In this document: piece after piece, positions 36,609-44,899 of the stretch | Layout of the letters: every line of letters begins with the position of its first letter | How positions within the stretch are numbered: the first letter of the stretch is position 1 | NCBI GenBank assembly: GCA_963707905.1 | Contig: CAVPSA010000033.1 | Span: 123,333-187,332 of the forward strand | Length of the DNA: 64,000 nt | From: DASXKD01 sp963707905 | GTDB taxonomy: Bacteria > Actinomycetota > Actinomycetes > Streptosporangiales > Streptosporangiaceae | Direction of reading: 5' to 3' | Position numbers and translations under genes: made by a program | Notes under the pieces: generated by a model | The model's database searches: none | What the model saw: the letters and a program-made list of their open reading frames with translations, nothing else | What the model was told of the DNA's origin: nothing

Positions 36609-36674
36609 CCGTGCGTGCTCGGTGGGCTGGCTTTCGGCCGGCGGGACCTGGCGGGCGAGTGACACCGGTGCCGG

Positions 36675-36710
36675 GCCAGCGAGTAACCAGCAGCCAGCGA
36701 GTAACCAGCG
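36675..36710. repeat. 18-nt tandem duplication
   Basis: Two adjacent copies of GCCAGCGAGTAACCAGC plus one base lie at 36675-36692 and 36693-36710, in the 233-base gap between the DsrE gene and the USP gene. Confidence 0.8.
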
Positions 36711-36841
36711 CCGGGGCGGGGATGAAGATCGCTAGACGGCATGCCAAGGGCCCTGGCGCCGACCGGCCCGGTCAGGGTTTGATCTAGGGGGATTCAACCG
36801 CCACCAAAGACGGCGGCGGCCTTGTTTAGGAGGAGCAGGCC

Positions 36842-37279
36842 ATGCCTGGAATCGTTGTCGGCGTTGATGGCTCGGAGCACTCACAGCAGGTACTTGAATG
36901 GGCGGTCAAAGAGGCAGGGCTCCGGAAGACCTCACTGACCGTGCTCACCGTCTGGCAGGTGGCGGGCAACCACTGGACAGGCCACCCGTCGGTCTACCCG
37001 GCAGACCAGGCTGAGGCGGAGAAGATGCGCCAGGCGGCGGAAGAGGCCACCCGGAAGGCGGCCGATGCGGTCGGCGGGGCGGGACCAGCATCGGTGACCG
37101 TGCGCGCGGTCAGCGGCATAGCGGCCCAGGAACTGGTCACTGCCTCGAACGACGCCGACCTGGTGGTCGTGGGTGCCCGCGGCGGTGGCGGTTTCGCGCG
37201 GCTCATGCTGGGCTCGACAAGCCACCAGGTGGTGAGCCACTCGGCTGCCCCGGTCGTCGTCATCCCGGTCGGCAGGTAA
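36842..37279 (+). CDS. universal stress protein
   Basis: A 145-aa UspA protein with IVVGVDGSEHSQQVLEWAVKEAG at the start and the nucleotide-binding tail VVVGARGGGGFARLMLGSTSHQVVSHSAAPVVVIP. It is closely similar to those at 49561 and 51865 (all share SGWTG/NHWTG and the FARL signature), so these three are recent paralogues. AGGAGGAGC eight bases upstream fixes ATG 36842. No clear DosR-like box is visible; a degenerate G/C palindrome lies near 36738-36764. Confidence 0.93.
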   Translation: MPGIVVGVDGSEHSQQVLEWAVKEAGLRKTSLTVLTVWQVAGNHWTGHPSVYPADQAEAEKMRQAAEEATRKAADAVGGAGPASVTVRAVSGIAAQELVTASNDADLVVVGARGGGGFARLMLGSTSHQVVSHSAAPVVVIPVGR

Positions 37280-37311
37280 CGCCGGCCGGCAGGTAACGCC
37301 GACTGGGATCG

Positions 37312-37345
37312 CCCCGGTCGTGCCCTGTGGTTCGCACGGCCGGGG
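37312..37345. terminator. bidirectional hairpin terminator
   Basis: CCCCGGTCGTGC and GCACGGCCGGGG form a 12-bp stem with one mismatch, between the convergent USP and PII genes. Just before it, a 14-base unit GGCAGGTAACGCCG is duplicated (37271 and 37288), repeating the USP stop region. Confidence 0.75.
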
Positions 37346-37363
37346 CACAGCCGCGCCCGGCCG

Positions 37364-37702
37364 TTACAGCGCTGCGTCGTCGCGCTCGCCGGTCCGCACC
37401 CGCAGCGCACTGTCCAAGACGCTCACCCAGATCTTGCCGTCGCCGATGGTCCCGGTGTTCACGCTTTTTGTGATCGCCTCGACCACTTGCCCGGCATCCT
37501 CGTCCTTGACGGCGATGTCAACGCGGATCTTGGGCAGCAGCACGGCCGAGTATCCGGTCGAGTTGACCGTCCCGCCGTGCCCGAACTGCTGGCCGAAACC
37601 GATGACTTCGGTCGCGGTCAGCCCATGCGCCCCTGCTTCGGTCACCGCAAGTACGACATCGTCAACGATGTCCGGCTGCACAACCGCAGTGATCAGCTTC
37701 AT
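37364..37702 (-). CDS. PII-family nitrogen regulatory protein
   Basis: A 112-aa PII signalling protein: MKLITAVVQPDIVDDVVLAV, the ATP/2-oxoglutarate region TEVIGFGQQFG, a T-loop with HGGTVNSTGYSAVLLPKIRVDIAV and the C-terminal GDGKIWVSVLDSALRVRTGE. A Tyr is present in the T-loop near the usual modification site, but the loop sequence is divergent. No amtB or glnD is adjacent, unlike typical glnK loci. The gene stands alone between stress proteins, which suggests use as an energy (ATP/ADP) sensor under low oxygen. GGAGG upstream supports ATG 37702. Confidence 0.9.
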   Translation of the reverse strand: MKLITAVVQPDIVDDVVLAVTEAGAHGLTATEVIGFGQQFGHGGTVNSTGYSAVLLPKIRVDIAVKDEDAGQVVEAITKSVNTGTIGDGKIWVSVLDSALRVRTGERDDAAL

Positions 37703-37769
37703 GTGGACCCGCCTCCTTCGAACCGGGCTTCCCCAATTCCATGCTCTGGCAGGCCGCGGTCGCAGGCCA

Positions 37770-37805
37770 GGGCCGAAGGTCAAGACAAGCGGGGCGCAAC
37801 GTCCC
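37770..37805. promoter_or_regulatory. tandem DosR-like boxes upstream of PII gene
   Basis: GGGCCGAAGGTCAA (37770-37783) and GGGCGCAACGTCCC (37792-37805) lie 22 bp apart, start to start. They are 68 and 90 bases upstream of the PII start. Confidence 0.5.
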
Positions 37806-37828
37806 GGCCCGTGCGAGCGGGCCGGGAC
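37801..37828. terminator. hairpin terminator of USP gene
   Basis: GTCCCGGCCCG and CGGGCCGGGAC form a perfect 11-bp stem with a 6-base loop, 25 bases after the minus-strand USP gene stop. It overlaps the second DosR-like box by five bases. Confidence 0.7.
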
Positions 37829-37853
37829 AGATCCCGCTCAGCGCGGCGCCTGC

Positions 37854-38306
37854 TCACCGGTTCGAGTCACGGATGATGACGACGGGGCATTTGGCATGGT
37901 GGACGCAGTGCTGGCTAACCGAGCCGAGCAGGGCCTCGACGAAACCGCCGTGACCGCGGCTGCCGAGAACCAGCAGCTCGGCTCCGGCCGACGCGGCCAG
38001 CAGTGCCCCGGCCGGGTTCCCCTCGACGACCTTGGGCCTGATCTCGGCCGGGCCGGCCGGGCCGGCGACCTCGGCAATGGCATCCCCGACCACCTTGGCC
38101 GCGAGTTCGCTGTAGTCGGCGTCATCGGGCACCGTCACCGGGTAACCGTAGTTGCCCGGGTGATGCCAGGCGATGACGGCCTCCACCACCGCACCGGTGA
38201 ACGTGGCCTGGCGGATGGCCCAGCCCAGTGCGGCTTTCGACGGGACCGATCCGTCCACGCCGACCACGATCCGGCCGGCCGGCCCGCTCTGGGGCTGCGT
38301 CAGCAT
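37854..38306 (-). CDS. universal stress protein
   Basis: A 150-aa UspA protein: RIVVGVDGSVPSKAALGWAIRQA, IAWHHPGNYGYPV and the nucleotide-binding tail LVLGSRGHGGFVEALLGSVSQHCVHHAKCPVVII. It is nearer to the USP at 8472 (both have WH-P and the SQHCV/SIHCV tail) than to the other three USPs. ATG 38306 has GGAGGA at good spacing; ATG 38318 is in frame. It has its own terminator. Confidence 0.92.
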   Translation of the reverse strand: MLTQPQSGPAGRIVVGVDGSVPSKAALGWAIRQATFTGAVVEAVIAWHHPGNYGYPVTVPDDADYSELAAKVVGDAIAEVAGPAGPAEIRPKVVEGNPAGALLAASAGAELLVLGSRGHGGFVEALLGSVSQHCVHHAKCPVVIIRDSNR

Positions 38307-38385
38307 GGTGTCCTCCACAACTAGCTATCCATGGATCCGGCCGCGACCGCGGGCAGGTGACGGGTGACAGCGCGCCGGGCAAACT

Positions 38386-38715
38386 TCAGGCGTGGGCCGG
38401 CGACCAGTGGTTATCGGCGACCGGCGTGCCGTCGAGATCCACGACGGTGGCGCCCGCGGCGGCCAGAGCCTGCCGCGATGCCCGGTAGTGATGCCCGCAC
38501 AGCAGCAGGTCGGTCCGGTGTGGCCGCCCGGCCGAGGCGGGGATGAAGGCGACGACCATAGGCCTGGCGGAACAGCAGCAGGAACGGCCCGCCTGCCGGA
38601 TGTCGGACAGTTCCCCGAACGCCGTAGCGGCGGGGGGAGCAGTGTCCTGCCTCGTGCGCGGTGGTGCCGCGGTGCCCGGCCGGCCGCCGCTGGGGTGCCA
38701 GTAGTTCTCAGACAT
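38386..38715 (-). CDS. small CCC / LLLCGHHYR protein (DUF7455-like), copy 1
   Basis: A 109-aa soluble protein of unknown function. A disordered N-terminus is followed by RSCCCSARPMVVAFIP, then TDLLLCGHHYRASRQALAAAGATVVDLDG. The Cys cluster and the LLLCGHHYR motif resemble small actinobacterial DUF7455-type proteins with CxxC and FCxHH motifs, suggesting zinc binding. A paralogue at 49053 shares the same core. Both are on the minus strand with paired DosR-like boxes just upstream. ATG 38715 is chosen; an in-frame start at 38781 would cover both boxes. Confidence 0.7.
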   Translation of the reverse strand: MSENYWHPSGGRPGTAAPPRTRQDTAPPAATAFGELSDIRQAGRSCCCSARPMVVAFIPASAGRPHRTDLLLCGHHYRASRQALAAAGATVVDLDGTPVADNHWSPAHA

Positions 38716-38751
38716 GGAGCGAGCATCCCCCCGCGGGGGCAGGCCCGGGCA

Positions 38752-38787
38752 GGGCCTAACTGCCCCGGCTTCTGGGACCAAGGGCCC
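38752..38787. promoter_or_regulatory. tandem DosR-like boxes upstream of CCC/CxHH copy 1
   Basis: GGGCCTAACTGCCC (38752-38765) and GGGACCAAGGGCCC (38774-38787) lie 22 bp apart, 37 and 59 bases upstream of ATG 38715. Confidence 0.6.
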
Positions 38788-38842
38788 GGCCGGAGCTCAT
38801 GCCCGCTGGCCGTCCCGCCTGATCGTTCGCCCGCGCGCCGGT

Positions 38843-39839
38843 TTACCGGTAGGCAAGCACGATCCAGACCTGTCCTGGGGCGAAGGTCATCGGCTGCCCG
38901 CCGGCGGTGGTGAACGTGGTGCCGCCGCTGGCCTTGGGCCGGGACCAGTGGGCGGTCCAGGACTTGCCATCGCGCAGGACCAGCGCGGTGCCAGAGCCGG
39001 TGCTTTCCGCGTACGGCGGGGGCTTGCCGTACTCCAGGAACCGGGAGGTGCGCACCGTGGTGTACTGGATCACCACGGTGGCCGGCGACAGCCGTCCGCC
39101 GTCGGTGGTCACGGCCGGCCTGCCGTCCATCGACACCAGCCAGCGGTCCCTGGCCGCCGACCAGGTGAACCGGAACGAGGCCGCCGGGTAGGACGCCGAA
39201 GCCGACCGGGCCGGCTTCGCCGGCGGGCGGCGGCCCGAACCGGAACCCGATGTCACGTGCCGCGCTCGCCCCGGGGGCTTGGCGGAGCAGTTGCCGCGTG
39301 TGGGCGTACAGGTTGTAGGGGGCGATCCGGCTGGCGTCCCGGTAGTAGCCGCTGGCGATGCCGTCGTAGAGGTCCACGATCCGGGCCGTCCGGTGAATGT
39401 AGGGCAGCAGCGCGGCCGTGGCGCCCGAGTAGGCGAACGCGGGCCGGCCGAACTGGCGCAGCAGCTCCAGGTCGTCTTCCCGCGCGCTGCGCACCGGCCC
39501 GATCACGGGCGGGTAGCTGGCAGAGAAGATCGCAAGGAACCGGCTCAGCCCGCCTTCGACCGGCAGCACGTAGACGAGGTCGGCTCTGCTGAGCCCGGTC
39601 TGCGGCCGCGCGTACCCGATGTTGTCTATCTTCACCGCGAGCACCCGGTTCAGCGCGGGCACGGGTTCACCGGTGAACGGCGACACCAGCTGCCGTGGCG
39701 CCGTCGGTGAGCGGGCCGCCGACGCGATTCGTACCTGGCCGCCGCTGCCACGCAGCGCGAGCACCGCACCGCCCACCAGGGCAGCAAGCACGAGCACCGC
39801 CGCCACCGAGATGGCGGCCTTATGCCGTCTCCAAGTCAT
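38843..39839 (-). pseudogene. DUF3048 (YerB-like) protein, frameshifted
   Basis: A membrane-anchored extracytoplasmic protein of the DUF3048/YerB family, about 331 aa if repaired. The N-terminal membrane anchor is KAAISVAAVLVLAALVGGAVLAL. Then come SPFTGEPVPALNRVLAVKIDN, RPQTGLSRADLVYVLPVEGGLSRFLAIF, PVIGPVRSAREDDLELL and IGFRFGPPPAG. The C-terminal half (SASYPAASFRF, DRWLVSMDGRP, GKSWTAHWSRP) is in another frame. One extra base (or two missing) lies near 39215-39235 in a GGC/CCG-rich stretch. The family function is unknown; an envelope role is likely. It faces the whiB gene divergently. Confidence 0.82.
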
Positions 39840-40146
39840 CACAAAGCCGGCCGCGCCTGGCCCATCGGTGCGGGAGCACGGCCGCACCTCCTCCACTCCC
39901 AGCCTGCCGCCCGTTCCCAGGATCGGCCCCGGCACAAAGGGCCGGGGCCGCCGGCCGTTGGTCCCCTCTTCCGGCACCTGCCAGCGCCCCGGCCGGCGCG
40001 CCGGAGCGGGACCTTCGTCCCTGGCGGGACGTTCGCGCTCCGGGGAAGATCGGCGCAGAGCGGGGGCGCGGGTGGCTGGGACGCCTGGCGCAGCGGCAGG
40101 CTGCCCGATCAGCCACTCCGGGCAGGACGCAGGGAGGGCCGGCGAC
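39840..40146. other. 307-bp divergent gap before whiB
   Basis: No gene is convincing here. It holds a perfect 10-bp stem (CGGCCCCGGC / GCCGGGGCCG, 39924-39950) and the strong DosR-like box at 40008. A partial site GGGACGTTCGCGCT lies at 40026. The rest is ordinary high-GC sequence. Confidence 0.6.
40008..40021. promoter_or_regulatory. DosR-like box upstream of whiB
   Basis: GGGACCTTCGTCCC has both perfect arms. It lies 126 bases upstream of the WhiB start and 169 bases upstream of the divergent DUF3048 gene. Confidence 0.65.
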
Positions 40147-40449
40147 ATGAGTACGGGAAACACGGCCGCGTGCCGGGACACCGGCGTCATGATGCTGTTC
40201 TTCGGCCCCGACGGCGAGCGGCCGCCCGAGCGGGAGATCAGGGAGCGCAAGGCCAAGGTCGTCTGCGCACGGTGCCCGCTGCGCGCCGAGTGCCTGGAGT
40301 ACGCGCTCCGGCATCCCGCCCGGTACGGCATCTGGGGCGGCCTCAGCCCCGAGGAGCTTGCGGCTGAGCGCCGCCGCCTGCTGCGCCGCGGAGCCTTCCG
40401 GATAGGGTCCGTTGGCCCTGGTGCGGTCAACGCCGCCGGCCGGCGATAA
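40147..40449 (+). CDS. WhiB-family Fe-S transcriptional regulator
   Basis: A 100-aa WhiB-like protein. It has the four cluster cysteines (TAACRD near residue 9, then VVCARCPLRAECLEYA), the GIWGG turn in RYGIWGGLSPEELAAERRRLLRR and a basic tail. WhiB proteins bind an O2/NO-sensitive [4Fe-4S] cluster and regulate through the main sigma factor. The spacing CxxCxxxxxC is standard. GGAGGG upstream supports ATG 40147. It lies directly before the hydrogenase operon and behind a strong DosR-like box, so it could link oxygen sensing to this region. The exact subclass cannot be set here. Confidence 0.9.
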   Translation: MSTGNTAACRDTGVMMLFFGPDGERPPEREIRERKAKVVCARCPLRAECLEYALRHPARYGIWGGLSPEELAAERRRLLRRGAFRIGSVGPGAVNAAGRR

Positions 40450-40479
40450 CGGCGACGTGCGACGATGAAGGCGGCGTGA

Positions 40480-40508
40480 CCGGTCCCGGGACGGGCGAAC
40501 GGGACCGG
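40480..40508. terminator. hairpin after whiB
   Basis: CCGGTCCC and GGGACCGG form an 8-bp stem 30 bases after the whiB stop and about 40 bases before the hydrogenase operon start. Confidence 0.55.
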
Positions 40509-40548
40509 CCGCTGGCAGGGCCAACGGGGTGCACACGGAGGAGATGCC

Positions 40549-41718
40549 GTGGATGAGGCGATCCGGTCCGGCAGCGTGCAGTTGATGGATGCCGGCGCGC
40601 TCGAGCCATTGTTCGCGTCGCTGCGCGGCGCGGGGTTTTCCGTTATCGGGCCCACGGTGCGGGACGGTGCGATCGTCCTCGCCGAACTCGGCTCCGCCGC
40701 CGACCTGCCCTTCGGGTGGGGCGTCGAACTGGCGCCCGGCGGCTACCGGCTGCGGCGCCGCACCGACGGGGCCGCGTTTGCCCACTCGGCCGGGCCTGGC
40801 TCGTGGAAGCAGTTCCTGCATCCGCCGCGAGAGAAGCTATGGTCAGCCCGCCTGGCCGACGGTGGGATCGAATTCAGCTCCGGCGACGTGGCGCCGCCCC
40901 GGCTGGCGTTCTTCGGGGTCCGGCCGTGCGACCTGCGGGCAATCCAGATCCAGGATCAGGTGCTCGGCAGCGGGCAGGGCAACTCGCGGTACGCCTCGCG
41001 CCGGGAGCGGGTGCTCATCGTGGCGGTGAACTGCACCGAGCCGGGGGAGACCTGTTTCTGCACGTCCATGGGGACCGGGCCCGCCGCGGGCCCCGGATAC
41101 GACCTGGCGCTGACCGAGCTTGCCGACGGCGAGCGGCACTCGTTCATCGTGGACATCGGCACACCGGCCGGCGCCGCGGTGCTGGCCGGCGTGCCGCTCG
41201 GGCCGGCCAGCGACGGCGCCGTCGAGCGCGCCCGGGGAGCCGTCACCGGGGCGGCGCAGCAGATGGGCCGCGCCATGCCGCAGGCCGGCTTGCGCGAGCT
41301 GATGGCGGACAGCCACGGCGCCGCGCGCTGGGAGGAGGTCGCGTCCAGGTGCCTGAGCTGCGGTAACTGCACGCTCGCCTGCCCGACCTGCTTCTGTACC
41401 GCGGTGGAGGACATCTCCGACCTCAGCGGCGACCATGCGGAGCGATGGCAGCACTGGGCCTCGTGTTTCGACCTGGACTTCTCCTATATCCACGGCGGCC
41501 CGGTCCGGGCCTCCGCCAGCAGCCGGTACCGGCAGTGGCTCACCCACAAGCTGGGCACCTGGCACGACCAGTTCGGCAGCTCCGGCTGTGTCGGCTGCGG
41601 GCGGTGCATCGTGTGGTGCCCGGTGGGCATCGACATCACCGAGGAGGTCGCGGCGCTGCGGGCGGAAGCGCCGGGCGGCGCGGCATCGGATACCGCTAGC
41701 CAGGGTGGTGCGACATGA
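40549..41718 (+). CDS. [NiFe] hydrogenase beta subunit, 4Fe-4S dicluster type (group 3b-like)
   Basis: A 389-aa iron-sulfur electron-transfer subunit like the beta subunit of soluble group 3b hydrogenases/sulfhydrogenases. It reads FFGVRPCDLRAIQIQDQVL and NCTEPGETCFCTSMGTGP in the N-terminal part. Two ferredoxin-type clusters follow in the C-terminal part (RCLSCGNCTLACPTCFC and GCVGCGRCIVWCPVGIDIT). It passes electrons between the small subunit and the NAD(P)-binding gamma subunit. GTG 40549 is preceded by GGAGGAG. It starts the four-gene operon beta / cNMP-binding / gamma / small subunit, with stop-start overlaps throughout. Confidence 0.9.
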   Translation: MDEAIRSGSVQLMDAGALEPLFASLRGAGFSVIGPTVRDGAIVLAELGSAADLPFGWGVELAPGGYRLRRRTDGAAFAHSAGPGSWKQFLHPPREKLWSARLADGGIEFSSGDVAPPRLAFFGVRPCDLRAIQIQDQVLGSGQGNSRYASRRERVLIVAVNCTEPGETCFCTSMGTGPAAGPGYDLALTELADGERHSFIVDIGTPAGAAVLAGVPLGPASDGAVERARGAVTGAAQQMGRAMPQAGLRELMADSHGAARWEEVASRCLSCGNCTLACPTCFCTAVEDISDLSGDHAERWQHWASCFDLDFSYIHGGPVRASASSRYRQWLTHKLGTWHDQFGSSGCVGCGRCIVWCPVGIDITEEVAALRAEAPGGAASDTASQGGAT

Positions 41719-42197
41719 GCGGCGTGACAGCGGCGGAACTGGGCGAGCATGCGTTCCTGCACGGCATGGCGGACCATCACCTCGCCACACTCGCCCGGGC
41801 GTGCTGGGTGGCCCCGCTGCGGGCGGGGCACCGGCTCTTCGAGGAAGGCGGCACCGCGCACCGGTTCTGGCTGCTGCAAAGCGGCCATGTCGCCCTTGAT
41901 CTGCATTCCCCGGGGCACCACGGGCTCATCATCGAGACGCTGGGCCCCGGTGATCTGGTCGGCTTGTCCTGGTTCGTCCCGCCCTACCAATGGCAGTTCG
42001 GCGCGACAGCCGTACAGGACACCGTGACGTTCGAGCTGAACGCCATCGCGGTGCGGGCGGCCTGCGAGGAAGATCCCGGTTTCGGGTACGCGCTGCTGCG
42101 GCGGGTCATGTCGGCCGCGTCGTCGCGGCTGCACGCCACCCGGGTGCGGTTGCTTGACCTGTACGCGGCCTCCGGTACCGGCCAGGAGCGGCCGTGA
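41715..42197 (+). CDS. cyclic-nucleotide-binding domain protein without HTH
   Basis: A 160-aa Crp/Fnr-type cNMP-binding domain: FLHGMADHHLATLARACWV, LFEEGGTAHRFWLLQSGHVAL, ETLGPGDLVGLSWFVPPYQW (phosphate-binding cassette region) and a C-terminal helix. There is no DNA-binding HTH, so it is not a transcription factor. The cassette lacks the usual RA-A-T sequence, so the ligand may not be cAMP. It overlaps the beta subunit stop (ATGAG) and the gamma subunit start (GTGA). Co-translation suggests that it modulates the hydrogenase itself. Confidence 0.85.
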   Translation: MSGVTAAELGEHAFLHGMADHHLATLARACWVAPLRAGHRLFEEGGTAHRFWLLQSGHVALDLHSPGHHGLIIETLGPGDLVGLSWFVPPYQWQFGATAVQDTVTFELNAIAVRAACEEDPGFGYALLRRVMSAASSRLHATRVRLLDLYAASGTGQERP

Positions 42198-43018
42198 CGA
42201 CGGCCGCTCCGGTCCTTCCCGCGCGGTACCAGGTCACCGGGCGGCTGGCGGAAACGCAGGACACGGTCACCCTGGAGCTGCGGCCGGTGGACCGGCCTAT
42301 CCTGCCCCATCAGCCCGGGCAGTTCACCATGCTTTACGCGCCCGGGGTCGGCGAGGTCCCGGTTTCCATCAGCGGCACCGGCCCTGGCCAGGTGCTGGTG
42401 CAGACGGTGCGGGCGGTCGGCGCGGTGACCCGGGCGCTGTGCGAGTGCACGCCCGGGCGGATGATCGGCGTCCGGGGACCCTACGGCACCGACTGGGACG
42501 TGGCCAGCGCGGCCGGTGGCGACCTGCTCATCGTGGCCGGCGGTATCGGGCTCGCGCCGCTGCGCGGCGCACTGCTTGCCGCGCTCGGGCAGCGGGACGC
42601 CTACCGGCGCATCGTGGTGCTGATCGGCGCCCGGTCACCGCAGGAGCTGATCTTCGTGCGTGACCTGGGGGAGTGGCGGCGCCGCGGTGCCGACGTCGAG
42701 CTCACCGTGGACCGGGCCGCGGACGGCTGGGCCGGGCACGTGGGAGTCGTCACCCAGCTCCTGCGCCGCGCGGCCGTCGATCCGGGCCGGACCACGGCCC
42801 TGGTGTGCGGGCCCGAGATCATGATGCGGCTCACCGCGCGGGAACTGCTGGCGCTCGGTGTCCCGGCCGCGCAGGTGCGCATCTCGCTGGAACGGAACAT
42901 GCGGTGCGGGGTGGCCGAATGCGGGCACTGTCAGCTCGGCCCGCTGCTGCTGTGCCGGGACGGCCCGGTGGTCAGCTACCCGGTGGCCGCGCCACTGCTG
43001 ACAGTGAGGGAGCTGTGA
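42194..43018 (+). CDS. hydrogenase gamma subunit, FAD/NAD(P)-binding
   Basis: A 274-aa ferredoxin-reductase-fold protein, the gamma subunit of a group 3b-like hydrogenase. The FAD domain reads PGQFTMLYAPGVGEVPVSISG. The NAD(P) domain reads LLIVAGGIGLAPLRGALLAAL and LVCGPEIMM. A C-terminal [2Fe-2S] site has RCGVAECGHCQLGPLLLC. It exchanges electrons with NAD(P)H. It is embedded in the operon by GTGA and TGATG overlaps. Confidence 0.93.
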   Translation: MTTAAPVLPARYQVTGRLAETQDTVTLELRPVDRPILPHQPGQFTMLYAPGVGEVPVSISGTGPGQVLVQTVRAVGAVTRALCECTPGRMIGVRGPYGTDWDVASAAGGDLLIVAGGIGLAPLRGALLAALGQRDAYRRIVVLIGARSPQELIFVRDLGEWRRRGADVELTVDRAADGWAGHVGVVTQLLRRAAVDPGRTTALVCGPEIMMRLTARELLALGVPAAQVRISLERNMRCGVAECGHCQLGPLLLCRDGPVVSYPVAAPLLTVREL

Positions 43019-43809
43019 TGACCGGTCAGGCGCCGCGCCCGAAGCTCGCGGTCTGGAAGTTCGCCTCCTGCGACGGCTGCCAGCTGACCCTCCTCGACTG
43101 TGCGGACGAGCTGCTCGCTCTCGCCGCGCAGGTGGAGATCGCCCATTTCACCGAGGCGTCGAGCAAGGACGTCGAGGGACCCTACGATGTGTCGCTGGTC
43201 GAGGGGTCGGTGACCACGCCCGAGGACGCGGAGCGGATCCAGCGGATCCGCGCGCAGTCCCGGATGCTGATCACCATAGGTGCGTGCGCCACGTCGGGCG
43301 GTATCCAGGCCCTGCGTAACTTCGCGGACGTCGCGGAGTTCCGGGCCGCGGTGTATGCCCGCCCGGAGTACGTGGCGACGCTGGCTACCTCGACACCCAT
43401 CGCTGACCACGTCCCGGTGGATTTCGAGTTGCGCGGCTGCCCGATCGACAAGGGCCAGCTGCTTGAGCTGATCACTGCCCTGCTGGTGGGCCGCAAGCCG
43501 CAGATTCCCGGGCACAGCGTGTGTGCGGAGTGCAAGCTCCGCGGCACCGCCTGCGTGATGGTCGCCCACGGCACGCCCTGCCTCGGGCCGGTCACCCAGG
43601 CCGGATGCGGTGCCATCTGCCCGGCTTATGGCCGGGGATGCTACGGCTGCTTCGGTCCGGTGGCCGAGCCCAACACCGCCGCGCTCATCCCGCAGTTGCG
43701 CCGCCTGGGCATGGGCACGGCCGCACTGCACCGGGTGTTCGCCACCTTCAACGTCGCCGCACCTGGCTTCGAAAGAGCCCGGGCCCAGGCCGCGGACGAA
43801 GAGCCGTAG
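43018..43809 (+). CDS. [NiFe] hydrogenase small (delta) subunit
   Basis: A 263-aa small subunit with the proximal cluster motif SCDGCQLTLLDC, GACATSGG, RGCPIDKGQLLE, CAECKLRGTACV and GCGAICPAYGRGCYGCFGP. There is no signal peptide, so it is cytoplasmic, as expected for group 3b. It relays electrons from the Ni-Fe site to the beta/gamma subunits. It overlaps the gamma stop by one base. The large subunit does not follow it: it is 1.6 kb away on the other strand. Confidence 0.95.
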   Translation: MTGQAPRPKLAVWKFASCDGCQLTLLDCADELLALAAQVEIAHFTEASSKDVEGPYDVSLVEGSVTTPEDAERIQRIRAQSRMLITIGACATSGGIQALRNFADVAEFRAAVYARPEYVATLATSTPIADHVPVDFELRGCPIDKGQLLELITALLVGRKPQIPGHSVCAECKLRGTACVMVAHGTPCLGPVTQAGCGAICPAYGRGCYGCFGPVAEPNTAALIPQLRRLGMGTAALHRVFATFNVAAPGFERARAQAADEEP

Positions 43810-43868
43810 CGGGGAGGGGCGCAGCGGGCCCGCGACGGCCCTACGGGGCGGACCCGCCGCGCGCTCAG

Positions 43869-44738
43869 CTACCGCGGCGCCGCCGAGACGGCTGCCGGGC
43901 CGGTCTTGTCGATCACGTCCACGACGCCGTCCACATCGCGGGTCAGCCGCACCGCGACGCTGATCAGGTCACCGTCGGCGGCCAGTTCCGGTTCGCCGGT
44001 AAGCGTCACGACACCGTTGTTCACGGTGACCTCGACGCCGGTCGGGCCCCCGGGGAGCACCTCGGCGAGTATCTCGCGGATCTGATGGGCGATCTCTGCG
44101 TCCGGGCGGAGGAAGACGCTCAGCAGGTCACGGCGGCTGACGATGCCGAGGAGCTTGCCCTCGGGGTCCACGACGGGCAACCGCCGCAGGTGGTGGCCGT
44201 TTATCAGCGCGGCCGCCGTGGCAAGCGAGGCATCCGGGTGGATCGTGATCGCCGGGGCGGTCATCAACTGGCTGGCGACGAAGCCCTGGTGCTCCTTGCG
44301 GCCGGTCAGCCAGTGCCACCGGCCGCCGGCGTTCCGGTCCCGCGCGGCGATCAGGTCGCCCTCGGTGACCACCCCGGTGACATGCCGCCCCATGGTCAGC
44401 ACGGGCACGCCGCTGATCCGGTGCTCGGTCAGCAGCCGGGCGATCTCCTTGTAGGGGGTGATCCGGTCAACGGTCACCACCGACGTCGTCATGACATCCC
44501 GCACCCGGCTGTGCCAGCGCCCATGGTGCTGATGGTGCTTGCTGCCTGGATCATGTTGTCCGGCGGTCGCGGTGCTGGCGGCCGCCGAGTGCGTGGGGAA
44601 CTCCTCGCCGAGCTGACCGGCCACGGAGTCCAGAGCGCGCGCCACATCGGCCTGTGCGGCCCTGCCGTGCAACGAGTCGTAGTATGCGGCACCCAGGTGC
44701 CGCAGCATGGCGTCAAGGTGGGCGTCGTTGCGGCTCAT
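43869..44738 (-). CDS. CBS-pair and BON domain protein
   Basis: A 289-aa regulatory protein. After an N-terminal helical segment (AHLDAMLRHLGAAYYDSLHG) and a His-rich linker (SKHHQHHGRWH) come two CBS motifs, VRDVMTTSVVTVDRITPYKEIARLLTEH and MTAPAITIHPDASLATAAALI. A BON-type domain (VEVTVNNGVVTLTGEP) lies at the end. CBS pairs bind adenosine nucleotides; the BON domain often contacts membranes. The same CBS-BON plan occurs at 46695. It lies between the two halves of the hydrogenase locus, behind paired DosR-like boxes. GAGGAGG upstream fixes ATG 44738. Confidence 0.9.
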   Translation of the reverse strand: MSRNDAHLDAMLRHLGAAYYDSLHGRAAQADVARALDSVAGQLGEEFPTHSAAASTATAGQHDPGSKHHQHHGRWHSRVRDVMTTSVVTVDRITPYKEIARLLTEHRISGVPVLTMGRHVTGVVTEGDLIAARDRNAGGRWHWLTGRKEHQGFVASQLMTAPAITIHPDASLATAAALINGHHLRRLPVVDPEGKLLGIVSRRDLLSVFLRPDAEIAHQIREILAEVLPGGPTGVEVTVNNGVVTLTGEPELAADGDLISVAVRLTRDVDGVVDVIDKTGPAAVSAAPR

Positions 44739-44823
44739 CGTTCCCGCCTCCTCATGATTGCCTCAAGGGGGCACGCGGCTGCTGCCTCACTTCTATTGGA
44801 CCAAGGCGTCACTGGTGCGGTCA

Positions 44824-44859
44824 GGGCCGAATGTGCCCAGATGCCGGGACGTTCGGCCC
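44824..44859. promoter_or_regulatory. tandem DosR-like boxes upstream of CBS-BON gene
   Basis: GGGCCGAATGTGCC (44824-44837) and GGGACGTTCGGCCC (44846-44859) lie 22 bp apart, upstream of the CBS-BON gene at 44738. A third partial site, GGGACCTCGTCC, starts at 44865. Confidence 0.6.
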
Positions 44860-44899
44860 GTGGCGGGACCTCGTCCAAGCGCCGCGGCCGGCCGGGCAG

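Noticed and set aside
36738..36764. DosR-like box upstream of the USP at 36842
   Set aside because: Only a loose G/C-rich palindrome is present, with at least two mismatches from the arms and no partner site, so it is not listed.
39822..40367. Plus-strand frames before and over whiB
   Set aside because: They are shadows in other frames; the WhiB cysteine pattern in the 40147-40449 frame is decisive.
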